Of a stretch of 64,000 nt of DNA, positions 52,205 to 60,893 are shown piece by piece. The notes beneath the pieces were generated by a model, which ran no database searches, had not been told where the DNA came from, and was given only the letters and a program-made list of their open reading frames with translations. Made by a program: the position numbers and the translations under genes. Source of the stretch: Arthrobacter crystallopoietes (GTDB taxonomy: Bacteria; Actinomycetota; Actinomycetes; Actinomycetales; Micrococcaceae). How positions within the stretch are numbered: position 1 is the first letter of the stretch; every line of letters starts with the position of its first letter. The stretch is from NCBI RefSeq assembly GCF_017603825.1, contig NZ_CP072014.1, positions 3,162,001 to 3,226,000 on the forward strand, read 5' to 3'.

Positions 52205-54240
52205 AGACCATCACCGAATTTCCCCACGAAGTCCGGGTCATCGAAAACACCTTCATTCCCATGCGCGACGGCGCCCAGCTAGCGGCCCGGATTTGGCTGC
52301 CGGTGGACGCCGAGGAGCTTCCCGTTCCCGCCGTGCTGGAATACCTGCCGTACCGTAAGCGGGACAGCACGCGTGGCCGCGACGCCATGAACCACCCCTA
52401 CATTGCCGGCCACGGTTACGTCGCGGTCCGCGTGGATATGCGCGGTAGCGGCGACTCCGACGGCGTCATCGTAGATGAATACCGGCCACAGGAACACGAG
52501 GACGCTGAGGACGTCATCGCCTGGCTCGCGGAACAGCAGTGGTGCGACGGCAACGTAGGCATGATGGGCATTTCGTGGGGTGGTTTCAACAGCCTGCAGA
52601 TTGCCGCCCGCAGACCACCGGCGTTGAAAGCCATCATCAGTGCCTCGGCGACCGATGACCTGTATGTGGACAACATGCACTACATGGGCGGCTGTCTGCT
52701 GGCGGACAACTTGTCGGAGGCCACCGTCATGTTCGCCTTCAACTCGCTGCCGCCGGATCCCGCCATAGTGGGGGACCGCTGGCGCGACATGTGGCACGAA
52801 CGCCTTGCCGGCAGCGGGCTTTGGCTTGAAACCTGGCTCGAACACCAGCGCCGCGACGATTACTGGAAACCTGCCTCGGTCTGCGAAGACTACAGCGATA
52901 TCCAGGTCCCGGTGATGGCGGTAGGCGGTTGGGCCGACGGCTACACGAACGCCATCTTCCGCTTGATGGAGAACCTGGAGGTGCCGCGCAAGGGCCTGAT
53001 CGGTCCGTGGGGACACAAATATCCCCATACCGGCGTTCCCGGCCCGGCCATCGGCTTCCTCCAGGAAGTAGTGCGGTGGTGGGACCATTGGCTCAAGGGC
53101 AAGGACACCGGCCTGATGGAAGAGCCGATGCTGCGTGCCTGGATGCAGGACAGCATCTCTCCCGAGCCGTCCTACGCAGACCGTCCCGGCCGCTGGGTCG
53201 CCGAGGACAGCTGGCCCTCGCCGGCCATCGAACACCGCCGCTACCATCTGCGCCGCCATGGCATCGAGCAAGGTGACGCCAGGGACGAACCGGGCCATGA
53301 CGTCACGCTGCAATCGCCCTTGAGCGTGGGTATGTTCGCCGGCAAATGGGCCTCGTACGCCGCCACCCCTGATCTTCCGTTCGACCAGCGCGAGGAAGAC
53401 GGTGGAGCACTCGTCTACGAGACGGATCCCCTGCAGGAAACGATGGAGATCTTCGGGCTGCCCTCGGTCAGCTTCGAAGTCTCCGCTGACAAGCCGGTCG
53501 CGATGCTTGCGGTACGGCTGTCCGACGTGGCGCCGAACGGCGAAGCCACCCGGTTCACCTATGGCCTGCTCAACCTGACCCACCGCGACGGCAGTGAGAA
53601 CCCGCAGCCGCTGGAACCGGGACGCAAATACCGCGTGGAGATCGACCTAAACGGTATCGCCCAGACGATCCCTGCCGGCCACCGGCTCCGGCTGTCTGTA
53701 TCCACGTCCTACTGGCCCTTGGCCTGGCCGTCGCCGGAGGCAGCCATGGTGACGCTGACGACCGGCGCAAGCACGCTCACCCTGCCGGTCCGCCCCCCGC
53801 GGCCGGAGGACGCCGCCCTCCGGGAATTCGGCGAGCCCGAAGCGGCGCCGGACTTGGAAATTACGCCGTTGACGCCAGGCGAGCACCACTGGCGGGTCTC
53901 CCGCGATCTCGTCACGAATGTGTCGACGTTGGAAGTGGCCAACGACCAAGGCAGCTTCCGGATCGACGAAACGGACACCATAGTTCGGCGCAGCACCAAT
54001 GAGTGGTACAGCTTCCGCTGGAACGAGGTCAATTCCGTACGCGGCGAAACCCGGACGGTCCGGCGCTTCGAGCGCGACGACTGGAGGGTGGAAATAGTGA
54101 CCCGGACGGTGTTGACGTCAACACCGACGGACTTCCACATCAGCGCACAGCTTGACGCCTATGAACTCGACAGCCAGCGCGGCGATCCCCGGGTCTACTC
54201 GGAGAACTGGCAGCGCGCTATCCCCAGAGACCTGGTTTAG
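52201..54240 (+). CDS. CocE/NonD family hydrolase (X-Pro dipeptidyl-peptidase S15 type)
   Basis: 679 residues. The alpha/beta core has Ser125 in GMMGISWGGFN, the Asp in VGGWADGYTNA and His in IGPWGHKYPH, a complete triad. The C-terminal ~230 residues form the jelly-roll domain of this family (SVSFEVSADKPVAMLAVRL). No signal peptide, so cytoplasmic, unlike cocaine esterase relatives that act on esters. It may open amides or esters formed by the adjacent ligase. Confidence 0.92.
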   Translation: MKTITEFPHEVRVIENTFIPMRDGAQLAARIWLPVDAEELPVPAVLEYLPYRKRDSTRGRDAMNHPYIAGHGYVAVRVDMRGSGDSDGVIVDEYRPQEHEDAEDVIAWLAEQQWCDGNVGMMGISWGGFNSLQIAARRPPALKAIISASATDDLYVDNMHYMGGCLLADNLSEATVMFAFNSLPPDPAIVGDRWRDMWHERLAGSGLWLETWLEHQRRDDYWKPASVCEDYSDIQVPVMAVGGWADGYTNAIFRLMENLEVPRKGLIGPWGHKYPHTGVPGPAIGFLQEVVRWWDHWLKGKDTGLMEEPMLRAWMQDSISPEPSYADRPGRWVAEDSWPSPAIEHRRYHLRRHGIEQGDARDEPGHDVTLQSPLSVGMFAGKWASYAATPDLPFDQREEDGGALVYETDPLQETMEIFGLPSVSFEVSADKPVAMLAVRLSDVAPNGEATRFTYGLLNLTHRDGSENPQPLEPGRKYRVEIDLNGIAQTIPAGHRLRLSVSTSYWPLAWPSPEAAMVTLTTGASTLTLPVRPPRPEDAALREFGEPEAAPDLEITPLTPGEHHWRVSRDLVTNVSTLEVANDQGSFRIDETDTIVRRSTNEWYSFRWNEVNSVRGETRTVRRFERDDWRVEIVTRTVLTSTPTDFHISAQLDAYELDSQRGDPRVYSENWQRAIPRDLV

Positions 54241-54259
54241 GACGACGAAGGGCAGGATC

Positions 54260-54469
54260 ATGAGCAATATGGAGAAGCAGGAAAGCAATGTTCCGAATGT
54301 GGAGCCGGCGGTGCAAGAGGACCGGTCCTCGCAGGAGAAAGCTGACGGGGTGAACCCCGATCCGGAGACGGAGAACATCACCGGTCTGGAACCGGGCGGT
54401 GGGGTCCCGCCGGGAGAAACTCCACCAGCAGAGGACCAGATGAGTTCGGACCAAGGCCATGAGGAGTAG
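54260..54469 (+). CDS. small acidic DUF6480-type protein
   Basis: 69 residues, acidic and Pro/Gly/Glu-rich, no hydrophobic core, so probably disordered. The stretch NITGLEPGGGVPPGETPPAED is typical of DUF6480, which is found in actinobacteria near stress genes. The ATG at 54260 follows GGGCAGGA. Function unknown. It is 20 bases from the hydrolase and six from the next gene. Confidence 0.75.
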   Translation: MSNMEKQESNVPNVEPAVQEDRSSQEKADGVNPDPETENITGLEPGGGVPPGETPPAEDQMSSDQGHEE

Positions 54470-54475
54470 CAGGCA

Positions 54476-54910
54476 ATGAAAAACAAACTTATATTGGGAG
54501 CCGGGCTCGCAGTCGGGTTCGTCCTCGGCTCACGAGCGGGCCGTGGCAGTTACGAGCAGCTGAGGGACGCCGCACAGGAGTTGTGGACCAGCAACATTTC
54601 CAGGAACACACGCCAAAATGATCCAGTGCGGAACGGGTCGTCAACGAGCTCGCGGGCAGGACGCCGCGCGTCGTCCGGTAATGCGTGGAACAGCAACGCC
54701 GGTGCTTCTTCGGCGCGAACCGGTGTTGCCGGCTCCGGCGCCGCGGATGCCGGAGCTGCTGCAGCGGGGCGGCCGGAAACAATGCGGGATGTCTCATCCG
54801 ACCCTGCGATGGATGACCGTCCGGGCGGAGAGTGGGCAGGCGAAGGCGGTGCGCTCCCGGACGGCCCTGCCACCGGCACAGATCCCGAGGAGAATCTAGG
54901 CCACTCCTGA
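54476..54910 (+). CDS. YtxH-like small membrane-anchored protein
   Basis: 144 residues. One hydrophobic segment at the N-terminus (KLILGAGLAVGFVLGSRAGRGSYEQL) resembles YtxH, a stress protein family; the remainder is Ser/Ala/Gly-rich and disordered. ATG 54476 follows GAGGAG. Its role is unknown. It shares the operon of the preceding DUF6480 gene. Confidence 0.72.
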   Translation: MKNKLILGAGLAVGFVLGSRAGRGSYEQLRDAAQELWTSNISRNTRQNDPVRNGSSTSSRAGRRASSGNAWNSNAGASSARTGVAGSGAADAGAAAAGRPETMRDVSSDPAMDDRPGGEWAGEGGALPDGPATGTDPEENLGHS

Positions 54911-54940
54911 GCGGCTGATGCCGGCACACTGGCCGGAACG

Positions 54941-54976
54941 CTGCGGCCGGGCAGCCCGTCGGCTGCCCGGCCGCAG
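54941..54976. terminator. perfect hairpin after the accessory operon
   Basis: 16-bp perfect stem, 54941-54956 with 54961-54976, and a four-base loop (CGTC). There is no T-run after it. It lies between convergent genes and probably ends both transcripts. Confidence 0.65.
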
Positions 54977-55024
54977 GCTGTCAGGAGTAGAGCAGCTGAC
55001 AGTATCGGGCGGACGGCCGAGGTA

Positions 55025-55510
55025 TCAGCCAGCTTCCCTATGCTCCGTCAGATCGGGCCCCTGCTGCATGTCCGGCTGCCGCTGTACCGGCGACGGCAGA
55101 TCGGGCAATCCGGCCAGGTGAATATGGCCTACTTTGAGCCGGCCACCGCGGAAGTTGCCCGCCGGAACGGCCAGCGCCACCACAAAGCGGGCGTCGTCGT
55201 CGTCCCTTGACGTAATGGTCAGGCTCCTGGTTCCGGCGGGAACCGACGGCGTAAAGACCTGCAGGTGGCGGGAACCGATGCTTGCGCTGCTTTCCAGCGA
55301 ATACTCGGTGCCGAAGTGGTCCTGAACGGCAATCCTTGGCTGCGGAGGCTGCGAACCGTTGGCGGGCGGCAGTTGCATGTTGACCACGATGCCGGTGCTC
55401 CAGATCTCTACGCACAGCACGGTGAATTCCGTGACCGCGGTCTGGTGCCGGCCGAACTTCTGGGGCAGCAATACGTACTGAAGGGAGCCGCCGGGTATCG
55501 GGTCTTTCAT
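55025..55510 (-). CDS. hypothetical beta-rich protein
   Basis: 161 residues, no recognised family. The sequence alternates polar and hydrophobic residues (TEFTVLCVEIWSTGIVVNMQLPP, RFVVALAVPAGNFRGG), as in a beta-sandwich. No signal peptide. The ATG at 55510 follows AGGAAGGA, the best translation signal here, and this frame is favoured over an overlapping frame starting at 55562, which is richer in Arg/Ala and lacks structure. Isolated gene between the hairpin and the GH13 gene. Confidence 0.6.
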   Translation of the reverse strand: MKDPIPGGSLQYVLLPQKFGRHQTAVTEFTVLCVEIWSTGIVVNMQLPPANGSQPPQPRIAVQDHFGTEYSLESSASIGSRHLQVFTPSVPAGTRSLTITSRDDDDARFVVALAVPAGNFRGGRLKVGHIHLAGLPDLPSPVQRQPDMQQGPDLTEHREAG

Positions 55511-55544
55511 CGTGTGTCCTTCCTGCAGGCCCCGCAGAAACTAA

Positions 55545-55573
55545 TTGACTAGAGCATTCCATTTTAGTAAGGC
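55545..55573 (+). promoter_or_regulatory. candidate promoter of the GH13 gene
   Basis: TTGACT (55545-55550) is followed after 17 bases by TAAGGC (55568-55573), a weak -10. The leader to the GTG start would be about 155 bases. I see no other motif in the leader. Confidence 0.25.
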
Positions 55574-55733
55574 GGCTGCCCGTTTGTCAGCAAATATGGG
55601 CGAACGATACTGCTCCACCTCGACAAGGCCATGGCGCGGTGCTAGACAGAGGGGCAGTCGCCGGAACCGGACAGAGGACCCTTGCGCTCAGCCGATACCG
55701 CCGTTTCCGCGGCAGGAGAGGAATGAACCGACC

Positions 55734-57410
55734 GTGACCGAGACTTTTGACCAGTTCAAACCCAAACCGGACCCGAACTGGTGGCGGCAGGCGGCCGTCT
55801 ACCAGATCTACCCGCGAAGCTTTGCCGACGCAGATGGCGACGGCCTGGGTGACATCCGCGGCATCACCGCCAAAATTCCCTATCTGGCGGCACTGGGCAT
55901 CGACGCCGTATGGCTCAGCCCGTTCTACCCGTCGCCGCTGGCTGACGGCGGCTATGACGTGGCCGACTACCGGGATGTGGATCCACGTCTGGGTACGCTG
56001 GAGGACTTTGATGAAATGGTTGCGGGGCTGCATTCCGCAGAGATCAAGCTCATCGCGGACATCGTACCGAACCATTCCTCCGACCAGCACGAATGGTTCC
56101 AGCAGGCGCTGGCCGCCGGAAAGGGTTCACCCGAGCGGGAGCGGTATATTTTCCGCGATGGTCTGGGTAACGACGGCGGAAAGCCGCCCTCGGACTGGGT
56201 GTCCCACTTCGGCGGCAGCGCCTGGACCCGGATCACCGAGCCTTCCGGCGAGCCCGGCCAGTGGTATCTGCATCTCTTCGCCAAGGAACAGCCGGACTGG
56301 AACTGGGAGAATCCGGAAATCCGCGAAGACTTCCTGAAAACGCTCCGGTTCTGGTCGGACCGCGGAGTGGATGGCTTCCGGGTGGACGTGGCCCATGCAC
56401 TAGCCAAGGACATGAGCGAACCACTCCGCAGCAAACCGAGCGTGGCGGACGAACTCACCCCGGTGGACGGCAAGGATCCGCTCTTCGACCGGGACGAGGT
56501 CCACAACATCTATGCCGAATGGCGCAAGGTCTTCAACGAGTATGACCCGCCCCGAACCGCCGTGGCGGAGGCCTGGGTTCCCGCGTCCCGACGGATGGCG
56601 TATGCAAGTCCTGAAGGTCTGGGCCAGGCCTTCAACTTTGATCTGCTGCGCGCAGACTGGGACGTGGACCAGTTCCGCTCCATCATCACCAACAACTTGT
56701 CCCAGGCGGAAGAATCAGGCGCGTCCTCAACCTGGGTATTCTCAAACCACGACGTCGTACGGCATCCCTCACGGTATGGGTTGCCGGCTGGTCTGGACTA
56801 TGGCGCCTGGCTCATGGCGGACGGTTCCGAACCTGAGGTAGACCAGACTGCAGGACTCCGCCGCGCGCGTGCCGCTACCCTCCTGATGCTTGCCCTGCCG
56901 GGGTCGGCCTATCTCTACCAAGGCGAGGAACTGGGCCTGTTCGAGGTGCCGGATCTTCCAGTGGCCACCCTGCAGGATCCCATTTGGCAGCGAACCGGGC
57001 ATCGGCGCAAGGGCCGGGACGGCTGTCGTATCCCGCTGCCCTGGACAACGGAAGGGAAATCTTTCGGATTCGGGACCAATGGAGCCCATTTGCCGCAACC
57101 GGACTGGTTCGGCGGCTTCTCCGTCCAAGCGCAGGACGGCGTTGCGGATTCCACCCTGGAGTTCTACCGGCATGCCCTGAAACTGCGGGGGCAACTGCAG
57201 AGCTACGAGGACTTGGAATGGATCAGCGGGACCGGCGAATCGGCGCTGCATTTCAGGCGCCCGGGCCAATGGGAGTCGATCACCAATTTTGGCCGCGAGC
57301 CGCTGGCCCTGCCACCCGGCACGGTGCTTATCAGCAGCGCGAAGCTGACGGCGGGTCAGCTGCCCCCGGATACGACGGCGTGGCTCGCCGGGTCGGCTCA
57401 GGGGGCCTGA
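55734..57410 (+). CDS. glycoside hydrolase family 13 (alpha-glucosidase)
   Basis: 558 residues, cytoplasmic, no signal peptide. Catalytic residues D218 (GFRVDVAHA), E279 (VAEAWVP) and D340 (SNHDVVRH) are in place, with the calcium-site start AADADGDGLGDIRGI replaced by FADADGDGLGDIRGI, an oligo-1,6-glucosidase mark. Cuts terminal alpha-glucosidic bonds of oligosaccharides. The GTG at 55734 is preceded by AGGAGAGG; the ATG at 55723 runs into a stop. Start codon and leader are discussed as a candidate promoter. Confidence 0.92.
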   Translation: MTETFDQFKPKPDPNWWRQAAVYQIYPRSFADADGDGLGDIRGITAKIPYLAALGIDAVWLSPFYPSPLADGGYDVADYRDVDPRLGTLEDFDEMVAGLHSAEIKLIADIVPNHSSDQHEWFQQALAAGKGSPERERYIFRDGLGNDGGKPPSDWVSHFGGSAWTRITEPSGEPGQWYLHLFAKEQPDWNWENPEIREDFLKTLRFWSDRGVDGFRVDVAHALAKDMSEPLRSKPSVADELTPVDGKDPLFDRDEVHNIYAEWRKVFNEYDPPRTAVAEAWVPASRRMAYASPEGLGQAFNFDLLRADWDVDQFRSIITNNLSQAEESGASSTWVFSNHDVVRHPSRYGLPAGLDYGAWLMADGSEPEVDQTAGLRRARAATLLMLALPGSAYLYQGEELGLFEVPDLPVATLQDPIWQRTGHRRKGRDGCRIPLPWTTEGKSFGFGTNGAHLPQPDWFGGFSVQAQDGVADSTLEFYRHALKLRGQLQSYEDLEWISGTGESALHFRRPGQWESITNFGREPLALPPGTVLISSAKLTAGQLPPDTTAWLAGSAQGA

Positions 57411-57495
57411 ATGCCGCCAAGGGGTTCAAATCCTCCACGGTCAGTGATAGACAGTAAGTATCCTTAGTAAACCCAACCGATCGGAAGTGATACGG

Positions 57496-57909
57496 ATGCT
57501 GACAGCACGCGAAATCATGACAGGCGGCGCCGAGTGCATTGGCGAGAACGAAACCCTGGAACAGGCAGCGAAGAAGATGCTGGACCTGGACGTGGGTTCG
57601 CTGCCGATCTGCGGCGAAGACAACCGGCTCAAGGGCGTTGTCACCGACCGGGACATCGTGGTGAAATGCTTGGCCAAGGGCGGCGATCCGCGGAGTGTGA
57701 AGGCGGGGGAACTGGGCGAAGGCAAGCCGGTGACCATCGGCGCGGACGACAGCATCGAAGAGGCCATCAAGACCATGCAGGAGCACCAGGTCCGGCGGTT
57801 GCCCGTGATCGACGGCCACGACCTCGTGGGCATTCTCAGCCAGGCGGACGTCGCCCGCAATTACCCCGAGGACAGGGTCGGGGAACTCGTCGAATTCATC
57901 TCCTACTAG
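57496..57909 (+). CDS. CBS-domain pair protein, Hrp1-like
   Basis: 137 residues made of two CBS repeats only (TAREIMTGGAECIGENETLEQAAKKM and VTIGADDSIEEAIKTMQEHQVRRLPVID). It resembles mycobacterial Hrp1, a hypoxia-induced protein of the DosR regulon, including LPICGEDNRLKGVVTDRDIVVK. Such proteins may bind adenine nucleotides. No DosR box is evident here. ATG at 57496 chosen with GGAAG ten bases before; GTG 57487 is an alternative. It is 18 bases before the ThDP enzyme. Confidence 0.9.
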   Translation: MLTAREIMTGGAECIGENETLEQAAKKMLDLDVGSLPICGEDNRLKGVVTDRDIVVKCLAKGGDPRSVKAGELGEGKPVTIGADDSIEEAIKTMQEHQVRRLPVIDGHDLVGILSQADVARNYPEDRVGELVEFISY

Positions 57910-57927
57910 GCCGGCAGGAGGAAGCGG

Positions 57928-59718
57928 ATGCCGCAGCGTCTCGTTGCCGATGCCATTGTCGAGCGACTCGAGGCGTGGGCGGTGCCGCGCGTCTTCGGCT
58001 ATAGCGGCGACGGCATCAACAGTTTCATGGGTGCGCTCCGGCGGGCCGGCACAGTGGAATTCATCCAGGCCCGCCATGAGGAAAATGCGGCCTTCATGGC
58101 GGTGGGCCACGCGAAGTACAGCGGCGGCGTGGGCGTGGTGACCTCAACCCAGGGACCGGGCGCGATCCACCTGCTCAATGGCCTTTACGATGCGAAACTG
58201 GACAGCGTTCCCGTGGTGGCCATCATCGGGCAGCAATCGCGCAGTGTCCTCGGCTCCGGCTACATGCAGGAAGTCGATCTGCTGGACCTGACGAAGGACG
58301 TGGCCTCGGCATTCCGCGAGCAGGTCAACACGCCGGAGGCACTGCCGATGGTGCTTGACCGGGCGTTCAAAGCCGCGCTCGCAAACAGGGCGCCCGCCGT
58401 CGTTATTGTTCCCCATGACGTGCAGAAGATGCCGGCACCGGAACTGGAGCATAAGCACGGCATCATTGCCACGGCCCCGCGCTGGGAGCAGTCCGCTAGC
58501 TTACCGGTCGCCGACGACCTCAAATCGGCAGCGGACGTGCTCAACGCCGGCAGCAAGGTGGCGCTGCTCGTAGGGCAGGGCGCCCGGCACGCCTGGAAAG
58601 AGGTTGCGGCGGTGGCCGAACGCCTCGGTGCCGGCATCACTACGAGCCTGCTGGGCAAACCGTACGTGGACGAGTCACTGCCGATTGTTGCAGGCACCAT
58701 GGGACATCTGGGTACCAGCGCCAGCGGCCAGGTGCTCGGCGGGTGCGACACCCTGCTGATCATCGGGTCCAATGACCCGTGGACCGAGTTCTACCCACCG
58801 CCAGGGGCGGCGCGAGCCGTCCAGATCGACACGGACTCAGGTGCCATCGGCAACCGGTACCCCGTGGAGGTACCGCTGCCCGGGGATGCATCCCGGACCC
58901 TGCAAGCCCTGCTGCCCCTGCTGGAGGACAAGCAGGATCTACCGTGGCGCGGCCAGGTGGAGCAGTGGGTCTCGCACTGGCATGAGCTTGCCGCCGAGCG
59001 CGCCATGACCAAGGCAGATCCGGTCAATCCGGAGCGGGTGCTGTTTGAGCTGAACAGCAGGTTCCCCGCAGATGGCCGGCTCGCCGTCGATGTTGGCAGC
59101 TCGGTCTACTGGTACGCCAGGCAGCTGAGGCTGCCACTCGGCGTACCGGCCCACTTATCCAGCACCTTGGCCAGCATGGGCTGTTCGGTGCCCTACGGCA
59201 TCGCCGCCAAACTCGACCAGCCGGGAAGCCCGGTGCTGCTCGTCACCGGTGACGGCGCCATGCAAATGACAGGTATCGCTGAGCTCATTACCGTCAGCAG
59301 AATGTGGCAGACGTGGCAGGATCCGCGCTTCGTTATCTGCGTGTTGAATAACAGGGAACTGGCCGAAGTGACCTGGGAACAGCGCGAGATGGAGGGGGAG
59401 CCCCGCTACGAAGCCAGCCAGGCTTTGCCGGATTTCGATTACGCCGGCTATGCAAAACTGCTGGGACTCGGTGGCGAGCGGGTTGATGATCCGGAGCACG
59501 TTGGCGCCGCCTGGGATGCCGCGCTGGCAGCAGATAGGCCGTATCTAATCGAAGTGTTCACGGATCCGGAAACGCCGCTGCTTCCGCCGTTCCCCGCCGG
59601 AGAGCAGAAAGCCGGAACCATGCTCGAGGCCCTGGGACAAGAGACCGGTGATTCTGCGAACCGTGCCCAACTTCAGCTCCGGACCTACGTCGACCAGGAG
59701 AAATCGAACTTCTCCTGA
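57928..59718 (+). CDS. thiamine diphosphate enzyme of the pyruvate oxidase/acetolactate synthase type
   Basis: 596 residues with the usual three domains. The cofactor Glu is in FIQARHEENAAFMA near residue 50; TGDGAMQMTGIAELITVSRM and CVLNNRELAEVTWEQR are the ThDP/Mg motif near residues 435-480. It probably decarboxylates pyruvate to acetate or acetyl-phosphate, like PoxB, or a related acid. Membrane or soluble action unknown. Paired with the CBS protein, which may sense energy state. Confidence 0.9.
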   Translation: MPQRLVADAIVERLEAWAVPRVFGYSGDGINSFMGALRRAGTVEFIQARHEENAAFMAVGHAKYSGGVGVVTSTQGPGAIHLLNGLYDAKLDSVPVVAIIGQQSRSVLGSGYMQEVDLLDLTKDVASAFREQVNTPEALPMVLDRAFKAALANRAPAVVIVPHDVQKMPAPELEHKHGIIATAPRWEQSASLPVADDLKSAADVLNAGSKVALLVGQGARHAWKEVAAVAERLGAGITTSLLGKPYVDESLPIVAGTMGHLGTSASGQVLGGCDTLLIIGSNDPWTEFYPPPGAARAVQIDTDSGAIGNRYPVEVPLPGDASRTLQALLPLLEDKQDLPWRGQVEQWVSHWHELAAERAMTKADPVNPERVLFELNSRFPADGRLAVDVGSSVYWYARQLRLPLGVPAHLSSTLASMGCSVPYGIAAKLDQPGSPVLLVTGDGAMQMTGIAELITVSRMWQTWQDPRFVICVLNNRELAEVTWEQREMEGEPRYEASQALPDFDYAGYAKLLGLGGERVDDPEHVGAAWDAALAADRPYLIEVFTDPETPLLPPFPAGEQKAGTMLEALGQETGDSANRAQLQLRTYVDQEKSNFS

Positions 59719-59724
59719 GCGCGT

Positions 59725-60843
59725 CTAAACTGCCTCCGCATCCTGCCGGACGCAAGGTTCCAGGGTGTCGAGAATCCGCCGTACCGCGGTTGCCACACTT
59801 GAGGCAGGGCTAAGGGCCGCGGCGCCAGCCTCCCCATGGGTATCGATTTGGCTGAGCAGTTCATTCAAGGCCTGTTCCGCTTCCTCCCAGCGGTCATCGA
59901 TCTCCGATCCGGATTCCCAGGCTTTCAGAACCTCGGCTGCGCCCCGGAGCGACTCACTGACAGGCTGCAGCAACTCAGTAGGCAGCTGATTCGACAAGGG
60001 CTCTGTTCCGCCTGCACTGACGCCGGCAAGTACATCGGTAATGTCTTTAACGTAGAACGACACCGATTCCAAAGCCTGAAGGTCGCGGTAGTCCTGCGAT
60101 AGATTTCGTCGATGCAGCTTGGCCCGCGGATTGCCTTTGCGGCTCTCATCCGCATGGTAAACCGCTTCCCTCACGTCGTGCCCGGCGGTGGAGAGCTCCT
60201 CATTGTAGCGCGACCATTTCTCCGCTTCCGGCGGCCATTCGTCGGTCAGCGCGTCAGCCATGCCTTCGAGGTGGCGTGCCAACATGGAGCGGAAGCGTGA
60301 CAATTTCAAAATCGCTGCGTTAAAATTCAGCGGTGGCAGGATCACGGCATTGACCAGCAGCCCGCATCCCACGCCGACCGCCATTTGAACCGCGTAGCCA
60401 ATGGAATAGGACTCAATGTCCTGCCCGCCGACGATCAGGACGAAAAGTGCCGCCATCGGAACGTAGTCTTTGCCGTGACCGAGCCAGCGAATCCCGGAGA
60501 ACAGGACGGCAACGCCAACTACCGCCGAAATCGTGAGCAGGTTGGGTTCTGCGAACAGCACAATCAAGCCTGCCAGCAGGATCCCGAGTAACAGTCCGAG
60601 GAGGGTTTGCAGGCCGGCCTTGGCGGATCCCATCAGGGTGGGATACATGCTGACCAACGCGCCCAGCGGCGCATAATACGGATAGTCGTCGACCACGCCC
60701 GGCATGTAGCCAGCTACAAACCACGCCATTCCGACGGCGATGGCTGCCTTTATGGCCAGCATGAACCGCGGACCGCTCACACCGGCCCTGATCCAGGACA
60801 GGGCGCGCTGGACGGAATTGCGCGTTGGCTGCTCCAGGTTCAT
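59725..60843 (-). CDS. FUSC/aromatic acid exporter family membrane protein
   Basis: 372 residues. The N-terminal half has about six hydrophobic segments (first ALKAAIAVGMAWFVAGY-like at residue 30) and the C-terminal half is a long charged helical domain, the layout of FUSC-type exporters. Substrate unknown. It starts 50 bases downstream, in its own direction, of the DUF1684 stop and ends six bases from the ThDP gene (convergent). Confidence 0.82.
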   Translation of the reverse strand: MNLEQPTRNSVQRALSWIRAGVSGPRFMLAIKAAIAVGMAWFVAGYMPGVVDDYPYYAPLGALVSMYPTLMGSAKAGLQTLLGLLLGILLAGLIVLFAEPNLLTISAVVGVAVLFSGIRWLGHGKDYVPMAALFVLIVGGQDIESYSIGYAVQMAVGVGCGLLVNAVILPPLNFNAAILKLSRFRSMLARHLEGMADALTDEWPPEAEKWSRYNEELSTAGHDVREAVYHADESRKGNPRAKLHRRNLSQDYRDLQALESVSFYVKDITDVLAGVSAGGTEPLSNQLPTELLQPVSESLRGAAEVLKAWESGSEIDDRWEEAEQALNELLSQIDTHGEAGAAALSPASSVATAVRRILDTLEPCVRQDAEAV

Positions 60844-60893
60844 ACGTTCATACTCACAGCATCGGCCAGCGATGCCAACTGCAGCTGGACCTG

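Noticed and set aside
55038-55562. Alternative minus-strand frame overlapping the hypothetical gene at 55025-55510
   Set aside because: Arg/Ala-rich composition; the other frame has a better ribosome site and a beta-protein pattern.
57411-57495. DosR box before the Hrp1-like gene
   Set aside because: No GGGAC-type palindrome present in this interval.
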